Assembly: GCF_020786625.1 (NCBI RefSeq)
Contig: NZ_JAJGRC010000001.1
Coordinates: 558,001 to 622,000 of the forward strand
Source of the DNA: Salinicoccus sp. RF5
Lineage (GTDB): Bacteria > Bacillota > Bacilli > Staphylococcales > Salinicoccaceae
Length of the DNA: 64,000 nt
Direction: 5' to 3'
The position numbers and the translations under genes were made by a program. Below the pieces are notes generated by a model. The model was not told the origin of the DNA, made no database searches, and worked only from the letters and a program-made list of their open reading frames with translations. How positions within the stretch are numbered: the stretch's first letter is position 1; the number at the start of each line of letters is the position of its first letter. Below are positions 7,944 through 16,003 of the stretch, one piece after another.

Positions 7944-9719
7944 CTAGTCGTCCTCCTTTTGCACCAGGTCATCCAGCGAGCTCTCGAGCGCTTCCCGCAA
8001 TGCCTGGGAGTTATACGTATCGTGATACCAGCCCTTCTGTTCCATCAGTGCCTGATGCGTGCCACTTTCGATGATCGTGCCGCTGTCCATGACGATGATC
8101 AGGTCGGCATGACTGACTGCACTCATACGGTGGGCAGTGATGATGTTCGTCTTGCCGGCCCGGTTCGACTGGATGTTGGCGAGTATCCGCTCTTCCGTCT
8201 CGGCGTCAACCGCAGACAGCGAGTCATCCAGTATCAGCACTTCCGGGTCCTTGATGAGGGCACGGGCGATGGAAATCCGCTGCTTCTGGCCGCCCGAGAG
8301 CGAAACGCCCCGCTCGCCTACAACGGTTTCATAGCCATCAGGGAAACCCTTGATGTCCTCATGGATATGGCTGAGGCCTGCTGCATGGAAGATATCTTCA
8401 TCCGGCAGGTCAGGGTTGCTGAAGGCGATGTTGTTGCGTATCGTCGTCGAGAACAGGAAATGATCCTGCGGTACATACCCGAACTGGCTTCTGAGGTTGC
8501 GGATGCTGTAGTCGCGGAGTGCATGGCTGCCGTAGCGGATATTATCCTGATTGACCGTGTCGAATTCCCGGAGCAGCAGACGAATCAGGGCGCTTTTACC
8601 TGAACCTGTGCGTCCGACAATGCCGACCGTCGATCCTTTCCGTATTGTGAACCGGACATCCCTCAGACCATCCGACTCGTCGTCCGGAAAGTTGAACGCA
8701 CCGATATTGAATTCGATGTCCCCATCCGGCTGATCCTCAATTCGGTAATCTGCACCGATCTGATTCGGCGTATCCATGATGTCCTGTATACGGTCATATG
8801 ATGCGCTCCCCCGCTGGACGAGATTGAAGAACCAGCCGAGTGCGAGAAGCGGCCACACCATCATGCCGAGATAGGTGGTGAAGGTCACAAGCGCACCGAT
8901 GGTGATGGTATCATCCAGCACCATGCGCGCACCGAAGAAGATGGACAGGAAATAGCTCACACCGATGACAGTCATGATCGTCGGATCGAACAGGGCGTCG
9001 ACCTTCGAAACCCTCAAGTTCTTTTCGACCACATCATCACTCAACTTCCGGAAATCCGCCTGATCACTTTTCTCGTAGCCGAATGTCTTCGTCACCTTGA
9101 TGCCCGATATGCTCTCCTGCGTCTTGTCGTTCAGCATGCTGAAGGCCGCCTGCGCCTTCTTGAAGCCGCGGTTCATCAGCGTGCCATAATAGCTCGTCAG
9201 GATGACCATGAGCGGCAGCGGAATCATGGCGATGAGCGTCAGCTTCGGACTGATGGTGATCGCCATCGTAATCAATACTGCGCCCCCTGTGATGAGAGAG
9301 TCCGCAATGGTAAGGATTCCCGCGCCGGCCGTAGCCTGGACCGCCTGGATATCATTCGTCGCATGCGCCATAAGGTCGCCTGTGCGGCGCTTCTGATAGA
9401 ATGCCGGGCTCATTTCTGAATATTTATTGTAGAGGCGGGACCTCAGGATCCTCCCAAGCCGGTAGCTCGCCCCAAAAATCATGATGCGCCAGAAATACCT
9501 GACTATGTATGTCAACACAGCAACAGCGATCAGCAGCAGTATGAACTGCAGCAGCAGATCCCTAGTCAGTGTCTCCTGCGCGATGCCGTCGATCACCCAG
9601 CCGATCACCTGCGGTGGAACGAGTTCCATAAGTGCCACCAGAATAAGCATGATGATCCCCACAGTATAGCTGCGCCATTCGCGGGCGAAGAACCACCCCA
9701 ATTTCCTGAATACTTTCAT
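7944..9719 (-). CDS. Heterodimeric ABC exporter, degenerate-site subunit (BmrC/YheI-like)
   Basis: A 591-residue half-transporter (membrane domain about 10-310, ATPase domain about 340-580). Walker A GRTGSGKS is at 370-377 and the signature LSGGQ at 474-478 is canonical. In Walker B, LILDDSLSAVD, the catalytic glutamate is replaced by aspartate (D499). This is the degenerate half of a heterodimer with the gene that follows without a gap. The ATG at 9719 (MKVFRKLGWFF) is preferred because AAGGGGG lies 7 bases upstream; an in-frame start at 9746 lacks a ribosome site. Probable role is export of hydrophobic compounds. Confidence 0.9.
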   Translation of the reverse strand: MKVFRKLGWFFAREWRSYTVGIIMLILVALMELVPPQVIGWVIDGIAQETLTRDLLLQFILLLIAVAVLTYIVRYFWRIMIFGASYRLGRILRSRLYNKYSEMSPAFYQKRRTGDLMAHATNDIQAVQATAGAGILTIADSLITGGAVLITMAITISPKLTLIAMIPLPLMVILTSYYGTLMNRGFKKAQAAFSMLNDKTQESISGIKVTKTFGYEKSDQADFRKLSDDVVEKNLRVSKVDALFDPTIMTVIGVSYFLSIFFGARMVLDDTITIGALVTFTTYLGMMVWPLLALGWFFNLVQRGSASYDRIQDIMDTPNQIGADYRIEDQPDGDIEFNIGAFNFPDDESDGLRDVRFTIRKGSTVGIVGRTGSGKSALIRLLLREFDTVNQDNIRYGSHALRDYSIRNLRSQFGYVPQDHFLFSTTIRNNIAFSNPDLPDEDIFHAAGLSHIHEDIKGFPDGYETVVGERGVSLSGGQKQRISIARALIKDPEVLILDDSLSAVDAETEERILANIQSNRAGKTNIITAHRMSAVSHADLIIVMDSGTIIESGTHQALMEQKGWYHDTYNSQALREALESSLDDLVQKEDD

Positions 9720-9830
9720 ACCGATCCCCCTTGCTGTCATATACATCTAAATTCTACCATATGTTTCGAGATATGAAATAATCAATAGATGAAGATCGTC
9801 GATTTTTATACCCTTATAAATCCGTTACAT

Positions 9831-9855
9831 GTTTAAATGGAATGACATCGGGAAA
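9831..9855 (+). promoter_or_regulatory. SigB-like promoter of the 79-residue gene
   Basis: GTTTAA (9831-9836) and GGGAAA (9850-9855) are 13 bases apart. The staphylococcal/Bacillus SigB consensus is GTTTAA, 12-15 bases, GGGTAT, so nine or more of twelve positions agree. No convincing SigA hexamers were seen in the same interval. Confidence 0.5.
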
Positions 9856-9889
9856 AATTTAGTGTAATAAGTTATTCAGGAGGGTGATT

Positions 9890-10129
9890 ATGTCGAAGTC
9901 AGGTATGAATACTCTAAAACCGGGAGAGCACTATAAAGCACATGAAATCGACAGTTTCATCACGACGACCGATGCAGTCATATTATCTACAAACGACAAC
10001 GAACTCTTCTCGGATCCTGAGCGTGAGTTCAAAGTGACTCATGAATTCGAAGGTTTCTTCGAACATTCTTCGAAAGATGGAGAAAAACACTTCAGGGAAA
10101 AGAAAGCCTATATAGTTGAAAAAGTCTAA
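9890..10129 (+). CDS. Hypothetical 79-residue protein, probable general-stress gene
   Basis: Product MSKSGMNTLKPGEHYKAHEI... is acidic and hydrophilic, without membrane segment or signal peptide, and without a family I recognise. The ATG at 9890 follows AGGAGGG at 5 bases. It stands alone between two minus-strand genes, with a SigB-like promoter upstream and a bidirectional terminator downstream, which supports a single-gene transcript. The length and composition recall small stress-induced proteins of staphylococci, but that is only an impression; function unknown. Confidence 0.7.
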   Translation: MSKSGMNTLKPGEHYKAHEIDSFITTTDAVILSTNDNELFSDPEREFKVTHEFEGFFEHSSKDGEKHFREKKAYIVEKV

Positions 10130-10137
10130 TACTGCAA

Positions 10138-10176
10138 AAAATCCCGTCTGATTATTCATCAGGCGGGATTTTCATT
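10138..10176. terminator. Bidirectional terminator
   Basis: Stem AATCCCGTCTGAT / ATCAGGCGGGATT (10140-10170) flanked by an A run before and T-rich sequence after, so it can end both the 79-residue gene (+) and the peptide-binding gene (-). Confidence 0.85.
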
Positions 10177-10192
10177 TTGATATATGAATCAG

Positions 10193-11902
10193 TTATTCGA
10201 ATGTCACATTTTCAAGCCTGATGTTGCCGACTGGATCGAGATCCACCCCACTCACCTGCGATGCGTTCACACCGATTGCGAAATTGGTGTGGAAGAGATA
10301 TGCCGCCGGCGCTTCCTCGATCAGGATTTCCTGAGCCTGGCTGTATGCTTCAAATCGTGTATCTTCATCAGGTTCAGTACGCCCTTCATCGAGCAGGTTG
10401 TCGACTTCTTCATTCGTATAGAATGAACGGTTGCCCGTTTCACCATGGCTGTTTGAATGGAACAGTGCATACAGACCGTAGTCTGCATCTGCTGTTACCG
10501 TCGTCCAGCCAAGGATGAACATCTCATGGTCGCCCTGTGCTGTCCTGTCGAGGTAAGTGCCCCATTCGAACTGCTCCACCTGGACATCGATGTTCAGTTC
10601 GGAAAGCTTCTCCTGGATGTATACGGCAGTATCGATGATCTGTGGATCTTCATCCACCCAAATCGTCGTTTCGAAGCCATCTGCAACATCCGTTTCTGAA
10701 AGAAGTTCCTTCGCGCGTTCCATATCATATTCTACACCTTCAAGGTTCTCATCATGGCCCCAAACATCAGGTGCCAACGGACCTTCGGCCTTGATTCCCA
10801 TGTCGTCATATACACCGGAGATGATTTCATCCCTGTCGATCGCATAGGAGATCGCCTGTCTGACCTTCACATCATCGAACGGTTCCTTCTCGGTATTGAA
10901 GCCGAGATAGGACATCCTTACAGATTCCTGTTCGACAAGTTCAGTCTCTTCCCCTTCTTCAATACGTACGGCGCTTGAAGAATCCACATCACCGGCAACC
11001 TGGATGCCGCCAGTTTCAAGTTCAGCCATGCGGGCGCCATTTTCAGGAATGACGCGGAATGTCACAGTTTCGAATTCGCGGTCACCGCCCTGGAAGTCGT
11101 CGAACTTCTCAAGTACAGTCTCTTCACCGGCGGAACGGGATGCGAACATCAGATGGTTCGTACCATCCGCTTCCGAGCCGATGACAGAGCCGAGATGCTC
11201 TGAAATCTGTTCGGCAACATCGTCATACTCTGAGCCGCCTTCCGCGCGGAGCTCATAGTACTCGTCTGCAGTCATGTCCACGCCCGCTTCATCAAGCGCC
11301 GCCTGGTAGTCGCGGTCGATGATGTCCTTGCTCATGATGCCTGCCGTATTATGGGCGAGGTGGCTTGGCAGCGGTGCAAATGGATATTCAGTATGCATAT
11401 TCACTTCATAATCCCCTACAACTTCCACTTCGGAGATCATTTCGAACAGGAATGCAACCTGGGATGCAACCGCAGTGTCCCTTACACGGTCCATCGTCGC
11501 CTTTACATCTTCGGCAGTGAACTCAGACCCTTCGTGGAAAGTCGTCCCCTCCCTCAATGTGAAAGTCCATACGTCATCTTCAGTCGCTTCCCATTCTTCA
11601 GCAAGTCCTGGCGCGAGTTCCATATCCGTCTCCTGGAAGACAAGCGTTTCATAGATGTTCCGTCTTACCTGTGCAGAAGCGGAGTCGTTGCTCCCATGCG
11701 GATCAAGTGTAACCGCATCATCCATCATCGCAATGGTCAGGTCACCCGAACCGGAGCCACCCGATGCTTCAGAATCTTCGGAAGTATTCTCTCCTTCTGC
11801 ACTTCCATCCGCGCCCTCCTCCACATTGGAATCATCCGTACATGCAGCCAGGGCCAGTGTCAGTACGAAAACCATAAGTAACATAAAATACCGTTTGTTC
11901 AT
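10193..11902 (-). CDS. Peptide ABC transporter substrate-binding lipoprotein
   Basis: A 569-residue extracellular solute-binding protein of family 5 (OppA/DppA type), which captures oligopeptides for an ABC importer. An N-terminal signal with lipobox LALAAC (lipidated C21) is followed by an acidic serine/glycine linker (about 25-50) and the binding domain starting LTIAMMDDAVTLDPHGSND. No permease or ATPase genes are adjacent, so it is an orphan that must use a transporter encoded elsewhere. It has its own SigA promoter and a perfect palindrome between promoter and start, and is flanked by terminators. Could bind nickel or glutathione instead of peptides; subfamily not resolved. Confidence 0.9.
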   Translation of the reverse strand: MNKRYFMLLMVFVLTLALAACTDDSNVEEGADGSAEGENTSEDSEASGGSGSGDLTIAMMDDAVTLDPHGSNDSASAQVRRNIYETLVFQETDMELAPGLAEEWEATEDDVWTFTLREGTTFHEGSEFTAEDVKATMDRVRDTAVASQVAFLFEMISEVEVVGDYEVNMHTEYPFAPLPSHLAHNTAGIMSKDIIDRDYQAALDEAGVDMTADEYYELRAEGGSEYDDVAEQISEHLGSVIGSEADGTNHLMFASRSAGEETVLEKFDDFQGGDREFETVTFRVIPENGARMAELETGGIQVAGDVDSSSAVRIEEGEETELVEQESVRMSYLGFNTEKEPFDDVKVRQAISYAIDRDEIISGVYDDMGIKAEGPLAPDVWGHDENLEGVEYDMERAKELLSETDVADGFETTIWVDEDPQIIDTAVYIQEKLSELNIDVQVEQFEWGTYLDRTAQGDHEMFILGWTTVTADADYGLYALFHSNSHGETGNRSFYTNEEVDNLLDEGRTEPDEDTRFEAYSQAQEILIEEAPAAYLFHTNFAIGVNASQVSGVDLDPVGNIRLENVTFE

Positions 11903-11918
11903 TCATTTTCCTCCTTTG

Positions 11919-11933
11919 CTTGAATAATTCAAG
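11919..11933. promoter_or_regulatory. Palindrome at the transcription start of the peptide-binding gene (candidate operator)
   Basis: CTTGAATAATTCAAG is a perfect 7+1+7 palindrome that overlaps the -10 box edge and covers the expected transcription start. Position suggests a repressor site; the regulator is not identified. Confidence 0.45.
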
Positions 11934-11960
11934 TATATATGAATACTTATGCCTGTTCAA
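11932..11960 (-). promoter_or_regulatory. SigA promoter of the peptide-binding lipoprotein gene
   Basis: Reading on the minus strand, TTGAAC (11960-11955) and TATACT (11937-11932) are 17 bases apart, 30 bases before the ATG. Confidence 0.75.
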
Positions 11961-12017
11961 TGAATATTCAAAAAAGTGTCAAATTTTAAAATTGAAGTGG
12001 CAGAGGTAGATTAAAAC

Positions 12018-12052
12018 AAAAAAATAAACCCTTCCGCTCAGACGGAAGGGTT
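12018..12052 (-). terminator. Terminator of the tkt-yneF unit
   Basis: Stem AACCCTTCCG / CGGAAGGGTT with a six-base loop, followed on the minus strand by TTTATTTTTTTG. Confidence 0.85.
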
Positions 12053-12057
12053 CATCT

Positions 12058-12315
12058 TTATTTTTTTGAAGCTTTCATACGATCTTTAGCTGATTTTGAA
12101 TCCGTATTGCGATTCATCATCGTCATCATCTGATTGATTTTCTTCTGGGAAGGTTTCTGTCCCATCTGCATCATCATCATTCTGAGCATGTCTTCATTGA
12201 TCGGCGGGTTCTTCTCAAGATAGTCCATCATGTACTTTCTTGCGAGGAAGAATCCAAGCGCAACGCCACCGATGAGTGCAACTATAACAATCAGTATCCA
12301 TATCCAAGTAGCCAA
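12058..12315 (-). CDS. yneF: YneF family membrane protein (UPF0154)
   Basis: An 85-residue protein with one N-terminal membrane helix and the strongly conserved family core [20 protein letters not shown] followed by a methionine-rich segment ([16 protein letters not shown]). The TTG at 12315, giving MATWIWIL, is chosen because it matches the family N-terminus and lies 6 bases after GAGGTG; the frame could also open at a GTG that overlaps this ribosome site. Gene order tkt-yneF is conserved in Bacillus and Staphylococcus. Function unknown. Confidence 0.92.
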   Translation of the reverse strand: MATWIWILIVIVALIGGVALGFFLARKYMMDYLEKNPPINEDMLRMMMMQMGQKPSQKKINQMMTMMNRNTDSKSAKDRMKASKK

Positions 12316-12381
12316 ACTGCTCACCTCTTTCTTCGTAGACCATAATAAAGTTTACATCAAAAGCAGGTGTTTTTCAACAGA

Positions 12382-14367
12382 TTATTTATCCATTACAGTC
12401 TGCAGGATGCGTTCAACGGTGAAGCCGTACTTCTCCACGACGACATTCCCTGGAGCACTTGCACCGTAGGTGTCGATCGTATGCAGTTTGCCGTTCATGC
12501 CGATGAAACGGTGCCAGCCGAGGCTTGCGGCCATTTCGATCGCCGTCCTGTTCTCGATGTGTGTATTGAGTACACTTTCGATATAGTCTGCATCCTGTTT
12601 AAGGAACTGCTGCATGTTCGGGATGGAGGCGACCTTTACCCTGACGCCCTGCTTATCCAGTTGCTCCGCTGCCTTGACCGCCAATGGCACTTCGCTGCCG
12701 GAAGCGAACAGTATTGCATCATCGCCCTTGTCGACGGCGATATAGCCGCCTTTTCTGACGCCGGCTTCCACAGTTTCGTATGGGACATCGATCGCTTCGA
12801 CGTTCTGGCGTGTCAGGACGAGGGCCGTCGGTGCATCTTCCGCTTCCATCGCCACTTTCCATGCGGCACGGACTTCATTTCCATCTGCCGGACGGATTGT
12901 ATTCAGGTTCGGAATCGCCCTGAGGCCTGCGAGCTGTTCTACCGGTTCATGTGTCGGACCATCTTCCCCGACGGCGATGGAGTCATGTGTCAGTACATAT
13001 GTCACCGGCAGCTTCATCAGTGCACTGAGTCGGATGGCCGGCTTCATGTAGTCGCTGAATACGAAGAATGTGCCACCGTAAGGGTAGATGCCGCCATGCG
13101 CCGCCATGCCGTTCAATGCAGCAGCCATGCCGAATTCCCTGACACCGAACCAGATGTTTCGGCCATCATAGTTTCCGGCACCGAAGTCTTCTTCGCTTTT
13201 GACGTTCGTCTTGTTGCTGCTGGCGAGGTCGGCAGCGCCGCCGAAGAGCGTCGGTACAGTTGCCGAGAGCGCCTGGATCATTTCACTTGAAGTCGCCCTA
13301 GTCGCCTTGGAATCACCCGCTTCATAGATCGGGAGGTCCTTGTCGTAGCCTTCCTGCAGACGATGGTTGATCGCATCATCAAGTTCGCTGTAGAGTTCAG
13401 GATGTTCATTCCTGTAGTCCTCAAGCATCTTGAGCCATTCCGCTTCCCTTCCATTGCTCCGTTCCTTCATCGTTTCGCTGAAACGGTCATAGACGGATGG
13501 ATCGACTTTGAATGTTTCATCCGGGTCGAAGCCATAGTATTCGAAGGCTGCCCTGCGCTCTTCTTCACCGAGCGGCGCGCCATGGGAATCACTTTTGCCC
13601 TGCTTGTTCGGGGCACCGTAGCCGATGATCGTCTTCACTTCGATCATCGTCGGCTTGTCTGAAGACTTCGCCTCCTCTATCGCCTTGTCCACCGCTTCCA
13701 CGTCATTACCGTCCGCCACTTTTATATAGTGCCAGTTGTAACCTTCAAAACGCTTCTTGATATCTTCCGAGAAACTCTTATCCAGGTCCCCGTCCAATGA
13801 AATGTCATTGGAGTCATACAGGACGATGAGTTTGTCGAGCGCAAGGTGGCCGGCGAGGGACGCCGCTTCATGGGAAATACCTTCCATCAGGTCGCCATCG
13901 CTTGCCACGACATACGTGTAGTGGTCCACAACGTTGTAGTTGTTGCGGTTGAAGCGTGCGGCCAGATGCTTTTCAGCCATGGCCATGCCGACGCTCATCG
14001 CGAAGCCTTGGCCAAGAGGGCCGGTAGTGATCTCGACACCCTCAGTGTGCTTGAATTCAGGATGTCCGGGTGTTTTTGATTCATACTGCCTGAAATTCTT
14101 CAGCTCCTCCATCTCCAGCGCACCGCTCAGGTGGAGCAGGCTGTAGACGAGCATTGAACCATGGCCGGCACTGAGTACGAAACGGTCCCGGTTGAACCAA
14201 TCCATGGAATTCGGGTTGAAGTTCAAGTGACGGCTCCAAAGCGTGTACGCCATCGGTGCGGCCCCCATCGGGAGTCCCGGGTGCCCGGAATTCGCTTTTT
14301 CAACCGCATCGATTGAAAGTGTTCTGATTGTGTTGATCGCAAGCTGATCGGTTTTATCGAATGTCAT
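12382..14367 (-). CDS. tkt: Transketolase
   Basis: TPP-dependent enzyme of the non-oxidative pentose phosphate pathway, moving two-carbon units between sugar phosphates. The 661-residue product has the N-terminal block [16 protein letters not shown], the TPP-binding motif [18 protein letters not shown], the pyrimidine-domain segment [16 protein letters not shown] and [18 protein letters not shown]. The ATG at 14367 is preferred over 14373 because GGAG lies 7 bases upstream. It follows ynzC by 12 bases and precedes yneF by 66, the same order as in B. subtilis, and probably shares their transcript. Confidence 0.97.
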   Translation of the reverse strand: MTFDKTDQLAINTIRTLSIDAVEKANSGHPGLPMGAAPMAYTLWSRHLNFNPNSMDWFNRDRFVLSAGHGSMLVYSLLHLSGALEMEELKNFRQYESKTPGHPEFKHTEGVEITTGPLGQGFAMSVGMAMAEKHLAARFNRNNYNVVDHYTYVVASDGDLMEGISHEAASLAGHLALDKLIVLYDSNDISLDGDLDKSFSEDIKKRFEGYNWHYIKVADGNDVEAVDKAIEEAKSSDKPTMIEVKTIIGYGAPNKQGKSDSHGAPLGEEERRAAFEYYGFDPDETFKVDPSVYDRFSETMKERSNGREAEWLKMLEDYRNEHPELYSELDDAINHRLQEGYDKDLPIYEAGDSKATRATSSEMIQALSATVPTLFGGAADLASSNKTNVKSEEDFGAGNYDGRNIWFGVREFGMAAALNGMAAHGGIYPYGGTFFVFSDYMKPAIRLSALMKLPVTYVLTHDSIAVGEDGPTHEPVEQLAGLRAIPNLNTIRPADGNEVRAAWKVAMEAEDAPTALVLTRQNVEAIDVPYETVEAGVRKGGYIAVDKGDDAILFASGSEVPLAVKAAEQLDKQGVRVKVASIPNMQQFLKQDADYIESVLNTHIENRTAIEMAASLGWHRFIGMNGKLHTIDTYGASAPGNVVVEKYGFTVERILQTVMDK

Positions 14368-14379
14368 AGTCATGCTCCT

Positions 14380-14616
14380 TTATTCTCTGATATTTTTTTC
14401 CTGTTGAATGCGTTTAAGTTTTTCAGGTGTTACATCATTGCCTTCTGGATCGACCACCTTGGTGTTCTCCACCTGTTTTCTGAAGGAGGATCGGAAATTC
14501 TCAAGATACTCTTCCCTGAGCCCCTTCAACTCTTCAAGTTCTTCCTTATTGATGCTGTCCGCCTTCTTTTTGGCGGCCAGTGCATTGATACGTTGCAGTT
14601 TTTCCTTTTCAAGCAT
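14380..14616 (-). CDS. ynzC: YnzC family protein (DUF896)
   Basis: A 78-residue, highly charged protein with the family core INALAAKKKADSINKEE and LKGLREEYLENFRSSFR, which forms a three-helix bundle in known structures. Downstream residues VVDPEGNDVTPEKLKRIQ are also typical. In B. subtilis ynzC belongs to the SOS operon lexA-divergent yneA-yneB-ynzC. Here a terminator separates it from the SosA-like gene, so it appears uncoupled from the LexA-controlled transcript. Function unknown. Confidence 0.93.
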   Translation of the reverse strand: MLEKEKLQRINALAAKKKADSINKEELEELKGLREEYLENFRSSFRKQVENTKVVDPEGNDVTPEKLKRIQQEKNIRE

Positions 14617-14649
14617 TGCGAAACCTCCTGTCCACTCACATATAATTTA

Positions 14650-14683
14650 ACACAAAAAAAAGTATGAGACCATTCCCATACTT
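14650..14683 (-). terminator. Terminator of the SosA-like gene
   Basis: Stem AAGTATG / CATACTT (14660-14683) followed on the minus strand by a run of eight T. Confidence 0.75.
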
Positions 14684-14688
14684 GATAA

Positions 14689-14937
14689 TCACTTTATAAA
14701 GCCGATCATTTCCATCAGCTGGTCCATATGCGTCCGTTCGGCGTACTGTTCGTCCGGAACAGGCGTTTCATCATCAGGCTCCATGATATCCATCTCCGTC
14801 ACTACTTCATACTCATCTATATATACGATATCGGAATGTGCGTTCTCTGTATTATGGGAATCGAACATGAATATAAGACCGGCAACCAGGGCAAATGCAA
14901 AAATGGCACTCAACAGCTTGAATTCTTTCACTTTCAT
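14689..14937 (-). CDS. SosA/YneA-like SOS cell-division inhibitor (candidate)
   Basis: An 82-residue protein with a short basic N-terminus, one membrane helix (about residues 8-25) and an acidic extracellular tail (YIDEYEVVTEMDIMEPDDE). The ATG at 14937 (MKVKEFKLLSAIF) follows GGAGGGG; longer frames would read through the operator. Placement, divergent from lexA with LexA boxes in the shared 140-base gap, is that of S. aureus sosA and B. subtilis yneA, which encode membrane-bound inhibitors that halt division after DNA damage. There is no LysM domain as in YneA, so it is closer to SosA in architecture. Assignment rests on position and topology, not on recognisable sequence identity. Confidence 0.7.
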   Translation of the reverse strand: MKVKEFKLLSAIFAFALVAGLIFMFDSHNTENAHSDIVYIDEYEVVTEMDIMEPDDETPVPDEQYAERTHMDQLMEMIGFIK

Positions 14938-14950
14938 AGCGTCCCCCTCC

Positions 14951-14964
14951 AGAACATGTGTTTG
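14951..14964. promoter_or_regulatory. LexA box 1 (proximal to the SosA-like gene)
   Basis: AGAACATGTGTTTG fits the Gram-positive LexA site CGAACNNNNGTTCG at the GAAC and GTT half-sites. It lies 14 bases before the SosA-like start codon. Confidence 0.6.
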
Positions 14965-14979
14965 TATCCACATGGTAAC

Positions 14980-14993
14980 AGAACATCTGTTCC
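14980..14993. promoter_or_regulatory. LexA box 2
   Basis: AGAACATCTGTTCC contains the intact GAAC-N4-GTTC dyad of Gram-positive LexA operators. Confidence 0.8.
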
Positions 14994-15008
14994 GGGTCAA
15001 CAAGATTA

Positions 15009-15022
15009 CGAACAAACGTTTG
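15009..15022. promoter_or_regulatory. LexA box 3, overlapping the lexA -35 box
   Basis: CGAACAAACGTTTG is a close match to the LexA consensus; its right half overlaps the lexA -35 hexamer, consistent with autorepression. Confidence 0.8.
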
Positions 15023-15048
15023 TAACACCACCATATATATGGTAAAAT
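15020..15048 (+). promoter_or_regulatory. lexA promoter
   Basis: TTGTAA (15020-15025) and TAAAAT (15043-15048) with a 17-base spacer, 30 bases before the lexA ATG. Confidence 0.75.
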
Positions 15049-15077
15049 TGAATCAATAATGAGCCGGAGGTATATAT

Positions 15078-15692
15078 ATGAAGCCGCTAACAGATAGACA
15101 GAAGCAGATATATCAGTTTATAAAGACTACCGTACATGAGAAGGGCTATCCGCCAAGTGTCAGGGAAATAGGCAATGCGGTCGGCCTGCAGTCAAGCTCC
15201 ACCGTCCATGGACACCTCGCCAAACTGCAGGAGAAGGGATATATAAAGCGGGATCCGACGAAGCCGCGGGCCATCGAAGTCATTACGGAGGAAAACGAAC
15301 AGTATGGTCCCGTCATACATGTTCCTGTACTCGGCAAGGTCACTGCCGGTCTGCCGATCACTGCAGTCGAGAACATCGACGAATACTTCCCGCTGCCGGA
15401 ACACTTCACGGCAAACCATAACAGTGAAATCTTCCTGCTGAATGTCGTCGGCGACAGCATGGTCGAAGCCGGCATACACGACGGTGACCGTGTCATCGTA
15501 CGCAAGCAGAATATTGCGCATAACGGTGACATCATCGTTGCGATGACTGAAGAGGATGAAGCGACTGTCAAGCGCTTCTATAAGGAGAACGGCTACTACA
15601 GGCTCCAGCCTGAGAACTCCGCCATGGAACCGATCATACTGGACAGCGTGACCGTACTCGGCAAGGTCGTAGGACTCTTCCGGTCCTTCTGA
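15078..15692 (+). CDS. lexA: LexA repressor of the SOS response
   Basis: A 204-residue repressor that binds GAAC-N4-GTTC operators and is inactivated by RecA-stimulated self-cleavage. The N-terminal winged helix-turn-helix includes [20 protein letters not shown] (residues 27-46). The cleavage site A90-G91 (KVTAGLP) and the catalytic pair S127 (GDSM) and K165 (ATVKRF) are intact. The ATG follows GGAGG at 8 bases. Three LexA boxes upstream indicate autoregulation and control of the divergent SosA-like gene. A strong terminator follows at 15707. Confidence 0.98.
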   Translation: MKPLTDRQKQIYQFIKTTVHEKGYPPSVREIGNAVGLQSSSTVHGHLAKLQEKGYIKRDPTKPRAIEVITEENEQYGPVIHVPVLGKVTAGLPITAVENIDEYFPLPEHFTANHNSEIFLLNVVGDSMVEAGIHDGDRVIVRKQNIAHNGDIIVAMTEEDEATVKRFYKENGYYRLQPENSAMEPIILDSVTVLGKVVGLFRSF

Positions 15693-15706
15693 TGATTCCA
15701 GACAAT

Positions 15707-15739
15707 AAAGGGCGCCTACCATTTTGGTAGGCGCCCTTT
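15707..15739. terminator. Bidirectional terminator downstream of lexA
   Basis: Stem AAAGGGCGCCTACCA / TGGTAGGCGCCCTTT with a three-base loop. On the plus strand it ends lexA; its symmetry lets it also end a minus-strand transcript from the 15.8-16.0 kb region. Confidence 0.9.
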
Positions 15740-15791
15740 CTATTATCGCTTTTCCCATGCCACCCTGTCCATTCCAATCTCTTTCGATCGG

Positions 15792-15878
15792 CTATCTGCC
15801 AAGTATTATTCTTACCTGCTCCAAAATATCTTTCGCATCTTTCGTATCATTCTCATGTGTTTTACTGATCAACTGCAT
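15792..15878 (-). CDS. Possible 28-residue peptide inside the candidate CcpA-controlled transcript
   Basis: Frame MQLISKTHENDTKDAKD... ending IILGR, hydrophilic with a short hydrophobic C-terminus. A ribosome-like AGGGG lies directly before the ATG at 15878, and at a more usual 6 bases before an in-frame TTG at 15872, so the shorter 26-residue form is the likelier product. No homology is recognised. It may be a chance frame. Confidence 0.3.
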   Translation of the reverse strand: MQLISKTHENDTKDAKDILEQVRIILGR

Positions 15879-15969
15879 CCCCTCGTTCTACTTTTTCTAT
15901 CAGGATGGGCCTTCAGGAAAAGATATAATCTTTAAAAAAGCATTTTAACGCTTTCTTTCCACTTCCCCT

Positions 15970-15983
15970 TGGAAACGTTTTCA
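15970..15983. promoter_or_regulatory. cre-like CcpA site
   Basis: TGGAAACGTTTTCA (minus strand TGAAAACGTTTCCA) agrees with the catabolite-responsive element consensus TGWAANCGNTNWCA at all but one position. It would sit about 15-28 bases downstream of the minus-strand start, a roadblock position. Confidence 0.6.
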
Positions 15984-16003
15984 AACACTTTTATTTGTAT
16001 AAT

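Larger units (their letters stand above)
15740..15997 (-). ncRNA. Candidate short CcpA-controlled transcript (sRNA or small-peptide mRNA)
   Basis: Between lexA and the CAP-domain gene, the 338-base gap holds, on the minus strand, an extended -10 promoter (16004-16012), a cre-like site just downstream of the expected start (15970-15983), and at the far end the lexA terminator, which is symmetric. Together they outline a transcript of about 260-290 bases. It could be a regulatory RNA; it also contains a 28-codon open frame (separate entry). The existence of the transcript is inferred from signals only. Confidence 0.45.

Noticed and set aside
6171-8603. An 810-codon open frame on the plus strand
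   Set aside because: It lies exactly antisense to the two ABC exporter genes, has no ribosome site, and its product is rich in His, Asp and Arg with no domain; it is a by-product of the codon bias of the real genes.
12367-13290. A 307-codon plus-strand frame
   Set aside because: Antisense to tkt with no recognisable domain or start signal.
15998-16003. Plus-strand TATAAT in the lexA-CAP gap
   Set aside because: It would produce only antisense RNA to the CAP gene; the minus-strand element with the extended TGG is stronger, though direction is not proven.
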